64,000 nt of DNA, taken from assembly GCA_945952585.1 (NCBI GenBank), contig CAMFII010000002.1, positions 496,001 to 560,000 of the forward strand, read 5' to 3'. The notes under the pieces were generated by a model. That model saw nothing but the letters and a program-made list of their open reading frames with translations. It searched no databases and was not told the origin of the DNA. This document shows, in pieces, positions 24,818 through 33,614 of this stretch (positions are counted from its first letter, which is position 1; each line of letters opens with the position of its first letter). The stretch comes from an uncultured Rhodobacter sp. Its GTDB lineage: Bacteria; Pseudomonadota; Alphaproteobacteria; Rhodobacterales; Rhodobacteraceae. The position numbers and the translations under genes are program-made.

Positions 24818-25531
24818 ATGAGCGCTGCGCCCTACGGCATCGTCTGCCCGATCACTCACGCCTGCAACGTTCTCGAACCCCGTTGGACAATCCCGATCCT
24901 GTCGGAAATGTGGGGTGGTTCGACCCGTTTCAACGACATCCGGCGCGGCGTCGGAAACATCTCGACCGCGCTTCTGTCGAAACGGTTGAAAGAGCTCGAA
25001 GCCAACGGATTGATCGAACGGATCCAGGACCCCGCGACAGGTCAGGTCGATTACATCCGCACCCCGCGGGCCATCGCGCTCGAACCCGCGCTCGACGCGC
25101 TTGGCAAATGGGCGCAGTGCAACATCGAGGCCCGGGATGCCCTGATGAACACCGATGTGTCTGCGCTCATGTGGAAGATGCGCGGCCTGGTGTTTACCGA
25201 CAAACTGCCGAAGCGGCAGATCGTCATGCAGTTCCGGTTCAGCGATCCGGGACTCGCCTACGACACCTACTGGATGCTGTTCCGGCCGGGTTGCCCGACG
25301 GAAATCTGCTCGGAGATACCCGGGTTTGACATCGACCTGTTTGTCGAAACCAGCCACGTTTCCCTGGCCTCGATCCTCCTCAGCCGCACGACCATCGACC
25401 GCGAGAAGGAGGAGGGGCGGCTGTTCCTGAGCGGCGATGCATTGCTTGCCCGCACGATGGGCAAGTGGCTCTATCGGCGCACGAGAGAGGATCCCAAGGA
25501 CGTCCGTCAGTTGGATACTGCTGCAAGCTGA
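24818..25531 (+). CDS. HxlR-family regulator with SCP2-like C-terminal domain
   Basis: 237 aa from the ATG at 24818, preceded by GAGGAGA. Residues about 8-110 are an HxlR-type winged helix: CPITHACNVLEPRWTIPILSEMW, then FNDIRRGVGNISTALLSKRLKELEANGLIER. This is about twice the usual HxlR length. The extra C-terminal about 115 residues (QIVMQFRFSDPGLAYDTYWMLFRPG to GDALLARTMGKWL) look like an SCP2/sterol-carrier-like ligand-binding domain, so it may sense a lipophilic effector. It is divergent from the DUF4242 gene. Confidence 0.85.
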   Translation: MSAAPYGIVCPITHACNVLEPRWTIPILSEMWGGSTRFNDIRRGVGNISTALLSKRLKELEANGLIERIQDPATGQVDYIRTPRAIALEPALDALGKWAQCNIEARDALMNTDVSALMWKMRGLVFTDKLPKRQIVMQFRFSDPGLAYDTYWMLFRPGCPTEICSEIPGFDIDLFVETSHVSLASILLSRTTIDREKEEGRLFLSGDALLARTMGKWLYRRTREDPKDVRQLDTAAS

Positions 25532-25597
25532 CTCACAGATGGGTGCGACGGGCTGACGCCAACTGTCGCTTGGCGGATCGGGTTTGAAAGTGTCCCC

Positions 25598-26185
25598 TCA
25601 CCCCACAAACCCGTACCGCGTCGCCGTCAGCCGCTCCGACACCGCGCAGGCCTTGGTGTCCATCATCCCCGCAGCCCGGAGCGCGGTGCGGATCTCGCCA
25701 TCGCCGAACACCACTCCACGCCCCTTGGGGTAGACCGCCCAGAGCGGCCGGTCGCGGCGACCCTCCAGCGCCGTTAGCGCCCGGGCGAGGTCGGAGTCCG
25801 TCTCGACCACCGCCACCACCAGCGTTGCTTCCTCCAGCGTCGCGACCCTGGCGTCCTCCAGCGCGGTGGTAAGCTCCGCATCCTCGACTGGCCCTATGAC
25901 CAGCGCCTTGCCCTTGTCGAGGCCGAGCTTCGACCGCAGGCTCGGCGGTGGGGTGCCGAGCGCCTTGGCCCATGCCGCGGCCAGCGCGCCCAACTCAAGC
26001 CGCACCGGCTCCCCGGCGGCGGTCAGGAGCAGCGCCCCGTCCTCGACGCGTGCGCCGGTCAGGGCCGCCCTCGGCCAGCGCCGCCGGAACGCGCCGCGCA
26101 GGATCAGCTCGCCGCTTTCGAGGATCGCCCTGACCTCGCCCGCATCCGCGCCGGCCGTGGCGGTGATGACCGCTTCCCTGCCCAT
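25598..26185 (-). CDS. Conserved hypothetical protein, DUF3052-like C-terminal half
   Basis: 195 aa, no signal peptide. The N-terminal 75 residues form a small beta-rich part (ITATAGADAGEVRAILESGELILRGAFRRRW). The C-terminal half begins RSKLGLDKGKALVIG and ends RPLWAVYPKGRGVVFGDGEIRTALRAAGMMDTKACAVSERLTATRYGF. The K-L-G-x-x-K-G, L-W-x-x-Y-P-K-G and final S-E-x-x-x-A-x-R-(F/Y) spacing resembles DUF3052, a family with no known activity. The assignment is by pattern only. Confidence 0.65.
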   Translation of the reverse strand: MGREAVITATAGADAGEVRAILESGELILRGAFRRRWPRAALTGARVEDGALLLTAAGEPVRLELGALAAAWAKALGTPPPSLRSKLGLDKGKALVIGPVEDAELTTALEDARVATLEEATLVVAVVETDSDLARALTALEGRRDRPLWAVYPKGRGVVFGDGEIRTALRAAGMMDTKACAVSERLTATRYGFVG

Positions 26186-26268
26186 CTCCCCTCCCGCGTT
26201 GAACCGACGCTGGCGTCACTGTAACGACGAAGGCCGAACGGAAGCCAGACAGTATCCCGACGCCCGTT

Positions 26269-26868
26269 TCAGCGGCTTTCCAGCCCGTCGAGCAGCGCGG
26301 CGAGGGTCTGGTGGGCGCGGGGCAGGCGGTCCTCTCCGGGGGGCGCATCGGCGGCCCAGAAGGCCAGGTTGCTGATTGCGCCGTTCAGCATCTGGGCCAG
26401 CGCCTCGGGGTCGAGCCGGACGATCTTGCCCGCGTCCATCAGCGCGCGCAGGTCGGCGATCAGCATCTCCAGGCCTTCCTCGACCATGATCTCGTAGGCC
26501 TTGGAGCCGAGCACCGCCGAGGCATCCTGGAACATGATCCGGCGACGGTCGGGCCGGATCGCCTCGTCGAGATAGTGGGAGTAATATTGCCGGAACGCCT
26601 TCCAGTGATCGCTCTCCTGCCGCCATTCGGCATCGAGGATCGCGTCGATTTCGGCATCCACCTCGCGCAGGACCGCCTCGAACAGGCCCGTCTTGTTGCC
26701 GTAATGATGGTGGACGGCGCCGCGGGTCATGCCGGCCTCGGCGGCCAGCGAGTCAAGCGAGACGGCGGAGAAGCCCTTTTCCGCAAAGGCTTTGCGGGCG
26801 ACGGCGAGCAGGCGGGAGGTCGTCTCCGCCTTCATTTCGGCCCGACTTCGTCGCTCGCCCATTGACAT
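26269..26868 (-). CDS. TetR-family repressor adjacent to MATE efflux gene
   Basis: 199 aa. The N-terminal HTH is residues about 12-60: TTSRLLAVARKAFAEKGFSAVSLDSLAAEAGMTRGAVHHHYGNKTGLFEAVL, the canonical TetR form. The C-terminal helical domain is consistent with the AcrR/TtgR multidrug-sensing group. The start codon lies within the first of two ACATAC-N5-GTATGT palindromes that fill the 64-base gap to the divergent MATE gene, so it very likely represses both itself and that transporter. Confidence 0.95.
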   Translation of the reverse strand: MSMGERRSRAEMKAETTSRLLAVARKAFAEKGFSAVSLDSLAAEAGMTRGAVHHHYGNKTGLFEAVLREVDAEIDAILDAEWRQESDHWKAFRQYYSHYLDEAIRPDRRRIMFQDASAVLGSKAYEIMVEEGLEMLIADLRALMDAGKIVRLDPEALAQMLNGAISNLAFWAADAPPGEDRLPRAHQTLAALLDGLESR

Positions 26869-26881
26869 ACGCCCCGTATGT
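26865..26881. promoter_or_regulatory. TetR operator 1
   Basis: ACATAC-GCCCC-GTATGT, perfect 6-bp arms; overlaps the TetR start codon (26868-26866). Confidence 0.75.
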
Positions 26882-26891
26882 GTCTATCTAA

Positions 26892-26914
26892 CTCACATAC
26901 CAATCGTATGTGAG
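26892..26914. promoter_or_regulatory. TetR operator 2
   Basis: CTCACATAC, five bases, GTATGTGAG: perfect 9-bp arms containing the same ACATAC core as operator 1. Centres are 30 bases apart. It lies 18 bases upstream of the MATE start codon. Confidence 0.8.
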
Positions 26915-26932
26915 CGAAAACGGGGTCGCAAG

Positions 26933-28312
26933 ATGCCGCGTCATGATTTTGTCATTTCTGAAGCCATGCGCGCCGAGGTGAAGCCTCTGGCGGGTCTCGC
27001 CGTGCCGATCATCCTCGGCTACGCGGCGACCATGCTCATGGGCATCACCGACAGCATCATGCTGGCCCCGCTCGGCCCGGTTCCTCTGGCCGCGGTCGGC
27101 CTGACCAATGCCGTGTCGAACGTGATCTTCTCGGCGGTCTGGGGCCTTCTGACCGCGCTTGGCGTCCGTATCGGCATGGCCTGGGGCGCGGGCGAGGGGC
27201 GGCGGATTCCGCATATCCTGCGCAACGGCCTGATCCTGGGCGGCATGGCCGGCCTCGCCGGCGCCGCCGCCATGGGCGTCATCTGGTTCCTGCTTCCGCT
27301 GATGGGCCAGCCCGCCGAGGTGATCGAGGCGATGCCCTTCTACTGGGCGACCGTCGCGGCCTATATGCTGCCCTTCGGCTTCCTCACCGTGTTCAAGTCC
27401 GCCTTCGAGGCGGTGGATCGGCCCTGGCTGGGGACCATCTTCGCCTTCTCGGCGGTGGTGGTGAACGTGCCGCTGAACTGGTGGCTGATCTGGGGCGGGC
27501 TTGGCGTGCCGGCCCTTGGCCTGAACGGTGCGGGGCTGTCGAGCCTGATTGCCGAGATCGTCGCCTTCCTCGTGGCGTTTGCCTATTGGGCCTGGGCGCC
27601 CTCGATGCGCCGCCTGCGCCTGCCGCGCCGGATCGACTGGCGCGAGATCGCCTCGGCCGGTCGTGAGGGGATGCCGCTTGGCCTTCTTTACACCGCGGAA
27701 GCGGGGGCGATGACCGTGGCGACGGTGCTGATCGGCACCTTCGGCACCGTGGCGCTGGCGGCGAACCAGGTGATCTGGGCTGTCAGCGGCGTGACCTACA
27801 TGATCCCGCTCGGGATCGCCGGGGCCGTCGCCATCCGCATCGCGCAGGAAAACGGCGCGGGCAATGTGCAGGCACTGCGCCCGATCGCCTGGACGGCGCT
27901 GGTGCTGGCGCTTGGCTGGCAGGGGATCATGGCGCTGGTCATGGCCTTCGGTGGGCGTACGATCGCGCAGTGGATCACCGGCGACGAGGTCGTGGTGGCG
28001 CTGGCGGCGCAGATGTTCCTGGCGGTGGCGGCGCTCCAGATCTTCGAGGGGCTGCAGTCCACCATGCTCGGCTCGCTGCGCGGCCTGTCCGACACGGCGT
28101 GGCCGGCGGTGGTGTCGCTGGTCGGCTACTGGGCGATCTCGCTGCCGGTCGGCTGGTGGATGGCCGGACCCATGGGCTTCGGCCCGGCCGCGATCTGGGG
28201 CGGCTTCGTTGCGGGCCTGGCCTTCGCGGGGATCGCGCTCCTCTTCAGGCTCCTCGCCGTCACCGGCGAGGAAGACGCCTGTCAGATCGGCCCGACGACC
28301 GGGTTCGCGTAA
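26933..28312 (+). CDS. MATE-family multidrug/sodium antiporter
   Basis: 459 aa, about 12 membrane helices in two homologous halves, as expected for a NorM-like MATE exporter. The start ATG at 26933 gives MPRHDFVISEAMRAEVKPLAGLAVPIILGYAATMLMGITDSIMLAPLG, the typical first-helix motif with M-G-x-x-D-x-x-M. The second half repeats it (LGLLYTAEAGAMTVATVLIGTFGTVALAANQV). It expels cationic drugs using Na+ or H+. Divergent from a TetR repressor. Its 3' end overlaps the convergent L,D-transpeptidase gene by 31 bases. Confidence 0.95.
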   Translation: MPRHDFVISEAMRAEVKPLAGLAVPIILGYAATMLMGITDSIMLAPLGPVPLAAVGLTNAVSNVIFSAVWGLLTALGVRIGMAWGAGEGRRIPHILRNGLILGGMAGLAGAAAMGVIWFLLPLMGQPAEVIEAMPFYWATVAAYMLPFGFLTVFKSAFEAVDRPWLGTIFAFSAVVVNVPLNWWLIWGGLGVPALGLNGAGLSSLIAEIVAFLVAFAYWAWAPSMRRLRLPRRIDWREIASAGREGMPLGLLYTAEAGAMTVATVLIGTFGTVALAANQVIWAVSGVTYMIPLGIAGAVAIRIAQENGAGNVQALRPIAWTALVLALGWQGIMALVMAFGGRTIAQWITGDEVVVALAAQMFLAVAALQIFEGLQSTMLGSLRGLSDTAWPAVVSLVGYWAISLPVGWWMAGPMGFGPAAIWGGFVAGLAFAGIALLFRLLAVTGEEDACQIGPTTGFA

Positions 28313-29091
28313 GGATCGGCAGGAACAGGGGCCGCGTCGGGGGTTGCATCCGGGCGCGGCTCCGGCGTGGTGACCTTCTTTGCTTTCACTGGCTTCGGGG
28401 GAACCGTCAGCTTGGTGGGCATCTTGCCGTCCTTGGTCATCACGATGACCTTGCCGCCATCCGGCGCGCGGCTGTAAAGGTCGATGATGTCCTGGTTGAT
28501 CATGCGGATGCAGCCCGACGAGGCATTGTGCCCGATCGATTCCCATTCCGGCGTGCCGTGGATGCGGTAGCCGTAATCCACGCCGTTTGTCTTGAGATAG
28601 AGCGCCCGCGCGCCGAGCGGGTTCTCGGGGCCGCCCGGCTGGCCGCTCGCCCATTTCGCCAGTTCCGGACGGCGGTCGATCATTTCCGGGGGCGGAGTCC
28701 AGGTCGGCCATTCCTTCCGCCCGGCGATATTGGCGGTCCCCGACCAGTCGAAGCCTGACCGGCCGACGGCGATACCATAGCGGATCGCCTTGTTCGGCCC
28801 GGTCACAAAGTAGAGGTGCTTCTCGGCGGTGTTGATGATGATCGTTCCCGGCGCCTCGTTCGTCGGGTAATCGACGGTCTGGCGGCGATACTGCTCGGGC
28901 AAGCGTTCAAGCGGGATCGCGGGAAGGGTGAAAGTGCCGTCCTGTCGCGAGACATAGACGGTGCTGTCCAGGGTCGACGCGGGCGCAGGGGCTGCGGCGG
29001 TCGCCGGCGCGGTGGACGTGGTCGGCACACAGGCGGCCAGCGCCACCGCGCAGAGCAGCGCCCCGAGCATCCGAGTTCTTGCCTTCAGCAT
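28282..29091 (-). CDS. L,D-transpeptidase (YkuD) lipoprotein
   Basis: 269 aa from the ATG at 29091, preceded by GAGGG. Leader MLKARTRMLGALLCAVALAAC has a lipobox with Cys21; a Pro/Ala/Thr-rich linker follows. The YkuD catalytic signature is His178 in YRIHGT and SSGCIRM with Cys194 and Arg196. The enzyme makes 3-3 peptidoglycan cross-links or anchors proteins to the wall in the periplasm. A basic Pro-rich tail (KPVKAKKVTTPEPRPD) follows the domain. Its 3' end overlaps the MATE gene. Confidence 0.94.
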   Translation of the reverse strand: MLKARTRMLGALLCAVALAACVPTTSTAPATAAAPAPASTLDSTVYVSRQDGTFTLPAIPLERLPEQYRRQTVDYPTNEAPGTIIINTAEKHLYFVTGPNKAIRYGIAVGRSGFDWSGTANIAGRKEWPTWTPPPEMIDRRPELAKWASGQPGGPENPLGARALYLKTNGVDYGYRIHGTPEWESIGHNASSGCIRMINQDIIDLYSRAPDGGKVIVMTKDGKMPTKLTVPPKPVKAKKVTTPEPRPDATPDAAPVPADPYANPVVGPI

Positions 29092-29182
29092 CACACGACC
29101 CTCAATGACTTGTGCGTTGGGCCCCGCAAGGCCCAACCCATATTCGACTCACGTTATCCCAGGTGGCGCGCAGGGTCAAAGG

Positions 29183-30019
29183 TCAGAGGCTTGTCCGCAA
29201 ACGCCAGAGCTCGGGGAACAGCTCCACCTCGAGCATGCGCCGCAGGTAGCTCGCGCCGCCTGTCCCGCCGGTGCCGCGTTTCATGCCGATGACCCGTTCG
29301 ACGGTGGTCAGGTGATTGAAGCGCCACCGCCGGAAATAATCCTCGAAATCCACGAGCTTCTCGGCCAGTTCGTAGGCTTCCCAGTGCCGTTCCGGGTCGC
29401 GGTAGACTGTGATCCAGACCTGCTCCACTTGGGGATCGAAGCGCCAAGCCTGCCGCAGGTCGCGCGTCAGCACATGTTCCGGCACGGGCAGGCCTGTGCC
29501 GGCCAGCCAGCGCAGCGCCTCGTCGTAAAGCGTCGGCCGCGCGAGTTCGGCCTCGAGAACCGCCGTAAGGTCGGGCCGGTGGGCATGCGGGCGGAGCATG
29601 GCGAGGTTGCGGTTGCCCACGGCATATTCGGTCAGCCGGTACTGCCAGGACTGGAAGCCCGAGGACTGGCCGAGGCCATCGCGGAAGGTGGTGTAGTCGG
29701 ACGGCGTCATGGTGCGCAGCACGTCCCAGGCGCTGTTCAATTGCTCGAAGATGCGGGCGACGCGAGCGAGGAGCTTGAACGAGGGGCGCAGGCGCCCGGC
29801 GCGGATCTCGTCCCGCGCCGCGCCGATCTCGTGGAGCGCAAGCTTCATCCAGAGCTCCGACGTCTGGTGCTGGATGATGAAGAGAAGCTCGTCATGCGCG
29901 GGAGTCAGCGTGTGCTGGGCGGTCAGGATCTGGTCGATGCGCAGGTAGTCTCCGTAGGACATGCGACCGTCAAAGGCCATCTGCGCGCCTTCGCGGGCGG
30001 GGTCATAGGGGTCGGTCAT
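29183..30019 (-). CDS. kynA: Tryptophan 2,3-dioxygenase
   Basis: 278 aa from the ATG at 30019. This heme enzyme opens the indole ring of L-tryptophan to N-formylkynurenine. Signature blocks: [39 protein letters not shown] with the substrate-side His, and the heme-ligand His in [31 protein letters not shown]. It lies downstream of kynU on the same strand, with a paired-hairpin element between them, so kynU-kynA is likely one transcription unit. No formamidase gene is present in the window. Confidence 0.97.
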   Translation of the reverse strand: MTDPYDPAREGAQMAFDGRMSYGDYLRIDQILTAQHTLTPAHDELLFIIQHQTSELWMKLALHEIGAARDEIRAGRLRPSFKLLARVARIFEQLNSAWDVLRTMTPSDYTTFRDGLGQSSGFQSWQYRLTEYAVGNRNLAMLRPHAHRPDLTAVLEAELARPTLYDEALRWLAGTGLPVPEHVLTRDLRQAWRFDPQVEQVWITVYRDPERHWEAYELAEKLVDFEDYFRRWRFNHLTTVERVIGMKRGTGGTGGASYLRRMLEVELFPELWRLRTSL

Positions 30020-30043
30020 CTTGGTTCTCCGGGTTGGGCTGGG

Positions 30044-30092
30044 CCAAAATCCTTCAAAGGATTTTGGCAAGAGTTTTGGGGAAAACTCTTGC
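30044..30092. repeat. Paired-hairpin element A (kynU-kynA junction)
   Basis: Hairpin 1: CCAAAATCC (30044-30052) and GGATTTTGG (30059-30067). Hairpin 2: GCAAGAGTTTT (30067-30077), loop GGGG, AAAACTCTTGC (30082-30092). The architecture matches element B at 46637-46684. Confidence 0.7.
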
Positions 30093-30192
30093 GCTCACGC
30101 CCCGTCGGCCATCGAGACCTTGGCAATCCGCCTCCAAAGCGCAACCCAGCCCGAAGGCCGACAGAGCGGAAGGTGGCGGGTCGCCGTCACGA

Positions 30193-31386
30193 TCAGGTCA
30201 CCCGCGCCCGGACCTTGTATTCGGGCCGGTCCCACAGCGCCTTGTCCATGACCTCGGCCAGGATCGCCACCGCGCCATCCACCTCGGCCTCGCCGATATA
30301 GAGCGGGGTGAAGCCGAAGCGCAGGATGTCGGGGGCGCGGAAATCGCCGATCACGCCCCGCGCGATCAGCGCCTGCATGATCGCGTAGCCCTCGGGGTGG
30401 CGGAAGCTGACCTGGCTGCCGCGCTCGGCCGGATTGCGCGGGCTGGCAAGCCAAAGCGTCGGGCAGGCGGCCTCTACGCCCGCGATGAAGCGCTCGGTCA
30501 ACTCGATCGAGCGGGCGCGGATATCGGCCATCTCGACCCTGTCCCAGATGTCGAGCGACGCCTCCAGCGCGGCCATCTGCAGGACGGGCGGCGTGCCGAC
30601 CCGCATCCGCTCGATCCCGCGTCCGGGGCGGTAGCTGAGGTCGAAGGCGAAGGGCGCTTCATGGCCGAGCCAGCCGGACAGGGCCGGGCGAGCCGCCTCG
30701 GCATGGCGAGGGGCGACATAGATGAAGGCCGGGCCGCCGGGGCCGGAGTTCAGGTACTTGTACGAGCAGCCGACGGCGAAATCGGCACCGGCGCCCTTGA
30801 GGTCGACCGGGATCGCGCCCGCCGAATGGGCAAGGTCCCAGACCGCGATGGCGCCCTTGGCATGGGCCTTGGCGGTCAGCCGGCCCATGTCGTGCTTGCG
30901 GCCCGTGCGGTAATCGACCTCGGTGATCATCGTGACCGCCACCGTCTCGTCGATTGCCGCCTCGACCTCCTCCGGGGCGACGGTCTTCAGCCGGTAGCCG
31001 TTGCCGAGCGTCCGGCACAGCCCCTCGGCCATGTAGAGGTCGGAGGGGAAGTTGCCGGTATCCGACAGGATGACCCGGCGCGTCGGGTTCATCTCCAGCG
31101 CCGAGGCCAGCGCCTGGTAGACCTTGATCGACAGCGTATCGCCGATCACCACCGTGTCCGGCTCCGCGCCGATCAGCCGCCCGATGCGGTTGCCGATCCG
31201 CGACGGCATCTCCATCCAGCCGGCCTTGTTCCAGCCGGTGATGAGCATCTCGCCCCATTCCGCCTCGATGGTGCGGGCCACGCGCGCGGCGGCGGCCTTG
31301 GGCAGCGGCCCGAGCGAGTTGCCGTCGAGGTAGATCACCCCATCCGGCAGGTGGAACAAGGCACGTGTCGCGCTGAAATCGGTCAT
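30193..31386 (-). CDS. kynU: Kynureninase
   Basis: 397 aa from the ATG at 31386, preceded by GGAGGAG. PLP-dependent hydrolase converting kynurenine (or 3-hydroxykynurenine) to anthranilate (or 3-hydroxyanthranilate) plus alanine. PLP-site residues: DLAHSAG with Asp184 and the Schiff-base Lys210 in CSYKYLNSGPGGP. The N-terminal LPDGVIYLDGNSLGPLPK is characteristic. It precedes kynA in the same direction. An AraC-type regulator is divergent and could be the local activator. Confidence 0.97.
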   Translation of the reverse strand: MTDFSATRALFHLPDGVIYLDGNSLGPLPKAAAARVARTIEAEWGEMLITGWNKAGWMEMPSRIGNRIGRLIGAEPDTVVIGDTLSIKVYQALASALEMNPTRRVILSDTGNFPSDLYMAEGLCRTLGNGYRLKTVAPEEVEAAIDETVAVTMITEVDYRTGRKHDMGRLTAKAHAKGAIAVWDLAHSAGAIPVDLKGAGADFAVGCSYKYLNSGPGGPAFIYVAPRHAEAARPALSGWLGHEAPFAFDLSYRPGRGIERMRVGTPPVLQMAALEASLDIWDRVEMADIRARSIELTERFIAGVEAACPTLWLASPRNPAERGSQVSFRHPEGYAIMQALIARGVIGDFRAPDILRFGFTPLYIGEAEVDGAVAILAEVMDKALWDRPEYKVRARVT

Positions 31387-31495
31387 GTCGGGCTCCTCCG
31401 CCGGACGATCCGCCCGGCCCCGGTTCCTCGATACAGGGCAGGGCGGGGGGAGTTCAAGGTTGCCCCGCGCCGGCCTTGGGCGCAGGATGCCGGCC

Positions 31496-32338
31496 ATGAC
31501 GCGACACAGCTCCTTCGAGGCCCTTCAGGGCGCGCGCCCCGATCCGCGCGCGCCGGATGTCATTCGCTTGCGCCAATCGCAACGGGCCCAGTTCCGCGCG
31601 ATGGTGGGCGAGGCCCCGGCGATCCTGCGGGTCGAGAGCGGCGCCAAGCATCTGCGCGGCGCGGTCGAGGGGATCGTGCCGGAAGGGGCGCTCGCGTTGA
31701 TGCCCGCCGACCTGCCGCTGGATGTCGAGAACCGCCCGGCCCCCGGCGGAGTGTATCGCGCGACCGGGCTGGTCCTACCGCGGGACGTGGGCGGCCCGCG
31801 CGGCACGGCGTCGGTCGTTGCCTGCACCGATCCGCGCGCGCTTGCGGCCTTCCAGCGGGCGCTCGACCTTCAGCGCGGCGTGGCCCCGGCTTCTGTGCGC
31901 CTGCATGCCGCCGAGGAGGTGCTTCTGTGGCTGGCCGAGGCAGGGCTGGTCCTGCCACCGCCGCGCCCGCCGCTTCTGGCGGAGCGGATCAGGATCCTCT
32001 GCGCCGGTGCGATCGACCGCGACTGGACGGCGGCCGAGGTCGCGGGGCGGATGGCGATGAGCGAGGCAACGCTGCGGCGGCGGCTTGCCGCGGACGGGAC
32101 CAGCTTCTCGGCGCTGCTGACCGACCTGCGGATGACGCGGGCGCTCGGGATGCTGCAAACCACGGATCTGCCGGTCGGAACCATCGCAGCCGAGGTTGGC
32201 TACGCCTCGGCCTCGCGCTTTGCCCTGCGCTTCCGCGACCGGTTCGGTGTCAGCCCGAGCACCATCCGCGACCTGCCTGATCGGTCCGGCACCGAGGTTG
32301 ACCGGGCCAGCACAACCGGGGATCTGCCGGTGCTTTAG
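31496..32338 (+). CDS. AraC-family transcriptional regulator
   Basis: 280 aa from the ATG at 31496, with AGGA eight bases upstream. The C-terminal about 100 residues are a double HTH: WTAAEVAGRMAMSEATLRRRLAADGTSFSALLTDLRMTRALGMLQTTDLPVGTIAAEVGYASASRFALRFRDRFGVSPS. The N-terminal half (LRQSQRAQFRAMVGEAPAILRVESGAKHL) resembles the cupin-like sensor of E. coli GadX/YdeO-type AraC members. It is divergent from kynU across 109 bases; control of kynurenine genes is possible but not shown. Confidence 0.92.
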   Translation: MTRHSSFEALQGARPDPRAPDVIRLRQSQRAQFRAMVGEAPAILRVESGAKHLRGAVEGIVPEGALALMPADLPLDVENRPAPGGVYRATGLVLPRDVGGPRGTASVVACTDPRALAAFQRALDLQRGVAPASVRLHAAEEVLLWLAEAGLVLPPPRPPLLAERIRILCAGAIDRDWTAAEVAGRMAMSEATLRRRLAADGTSFSALLTDLRMTRALGMLQTTDLPVGTIAAEVGYASASRFALRFRDRFGVSPSTIRDLPDRSGTEVDRASTTGDLPVL

Positions 32339-32373
32339 ACCAAGGGGCATCGCCATCGAAGAAGGAGGCCGCG

Positions 32374-32910
32374 ATGCCCAGACTGATCCTACCCACTCTC
32401 GCCCTGACGCTGTTCCCGCTTGCCGCTTCCGCCGGCATGACCCTGACCTCCCCTGACCTGACCGAAGGCGGAACGCTGCCCGAGGCGCAGGTCTTCAACA
32501 GCTTCGGGTGCACGGGCCTGAACCTGTCGCCGGCGCTCGAATGGTCGGGCGCGCCGGAGGGGACGAAGAGCTTCATCCTGACCGCCTACGATCCCGATGC
32601 GCCGACCGGGTCGGGCTGGTGGCACTGGACCGTGGTGAACATTCCTGCCGACGCCCATGCCCTTGCCGAAGGCGCCAGCCCGAAGGCGTTGCCGGCCGGC
32701 TCGATCGAAGCGCGGACCGATTTCGGCGCTGCCGGCTATGGCGGCGCCTGCCCGCCCGAGGGCGACAAGCCGCATCACTACATCTTCACGCTCTACGCGA
32801 TGCCGGTGGAGTCGGTGCAGCTCGATGCCGGCGCCTCGGGGGCGATGGTCGGCTATTTCGCCAACAGCGCGATCGAGAAGGCCACGCTGACCGTCACCTA
32901 CGGTCGCTGA
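32374..32910 (+). CDS. Periplasmic YbhB/YbcL (Raf kinase inhibitor-like) protein
   Basis: 178 aa; the start ATG is preceded by GAAGGAGG. A signal peptide (MPRLILPTLALTLFPLAASAG) suggests export. The PEBP-fold signature follows: NLSPALEWSGAPEGTKSFILTAYDPDAPTGSGWWHWTVVNIPADA, then DFGAAGYGGACPPEGDKPHHYIFTLYAM. The D-P-D-A-P and G-P/Y-x-x-P-x-P-P-x-x-x-H-H-Y ligand-pocket motifs are intact. The bacterial function is not established. Confidence 0.93.
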   Translation: MPRLILPTLALTLFPLAASAGMTLTSPDLTEGGTLPEAQVFNSFGCTGLNLSPALEWSGAPEGTKSFILTAYDPDAPTGSGWWHWTVVNIPADAHALAEGASPKALPAGSIEARTDFGAAGYGGACPPEGDKPHHYIFTLYAMPVESVQLDAGASGAMVGYFANSAIEKATLTVTYGR

Positions 32911-32928
32911 TCCGCTTTTGCGGCAATT

Positions 32929-32955
32929 CCGCCCCGGGCGCTTGCGCCGGGGCGG
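32929..32955 (+). terminator. GC-rich hairpin after the YbhB gene
   Basis: CCGCCCCGG (32929-32937) and CCGGGGCGG (32947-32955) with inner CGC/GCG pairs; no T-run follows, so termination is uncertain. Confidence 0.4.
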
Positions 32956-32997
32956 TCCTGCTGGAATGATCGGTCCGCCGAAGACAGATCGGGCCGC

Positions 32998-33471
32998 ATG
33001 ATCCCCCAGACCTCGCTGATGCGCCGCCTGCTGCGGCAATGGGAAAGCCCGCCGACCTGGCTTGCGCTGTTCCTGTGCCTTGCCTGGGCGCAGTCACGGC
33101 TCCTTCCGATCCTGCCCTCTGGCCCCGGCCCGCGCATCGCCGGGGCAGTGCTGATCGCGTCAGGCCTTGTCCTCTTCGCGCTGGCGCTCGCCGAGTTCCG
33201 CCGTCACCGCACGACCGTTCTCCCGCGCGAGGCGCCGCAGAGCTTCATCACCGGCGGCATCTACCAATGGTCGCGCAATCCGATCTATCTGGCAGATGCC
33301 GTCATCCTGTCCGGCGCCGCGCTGCGGTGGGACGGTGCCGCGCTTCTTCTTGTGCCCGTGTTCATGTGGATCATCCGCAACCGCTTCATCGAGGGCGAGG
33401 AGACTGGTCTGAGGGCCATGTTCGGTGCGGAATTCGACGCCTATGCCCGCCGTGTTCGGCGCTGGATCTGA
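32998..33471 (+). CDS. Isoprenylcysteine carboxylmethyltransferase-like membrane protein
   Basis: 157 aa with about four membrane helices (residues 18-36, 43-64, 93-105 and 108-125). The motif [20 protein letters not shown] and the ending [26 protein letters not shown] match the ICMT/PEMT-like methyltransferase family (the G-x-Y-x-x-x-R-N-P-x-Y and E-E-x-x-L-x-x-x-F-G-x-x-Y-x-x-Y motifs that bind S-adenosylmethionine). The bacterial substrates are lipids or unknown small molecules. It precedes pntA with a 143-base gap, so it is probably not part of that operon. Confidence 0.88.
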   Translation: MIPQTSLMRRLLRQWESPPTWLALFLCLAWAQSRLLPILPSGPGPRIAGAVLIASGLVLFALALAEFRRHRTTVLPREAPQSFITGGIYQWSRNPIYLADAVILSGAALRWDGAALLLVPVFMWIIRNRFIEGEETGLRAMFGAEFDAYARRVRRWI

Positions 33472-33614
33472 CCCTTGGTCAACTCAATCCGCGACGTAAA
33501 TGCGACGATAGTGGGGGTTTGTGCGAAATATTGTTGCGCTGCAACTGCAACAGCCATAGTCAGGTTCGGCCCGCAAGGGCGACCGACTCAGACCAACGAG
33601 AAACGGAGGGCGGA

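Noticed and set aside
26888-28711. 607-codon minus-strand open frame opposite the MATE gene
   Set aside because: Low-complexity Arg/His/Gly/Asp sequence typical of the antisense of a membrane-protein gene; it would also run through the TetR operators.
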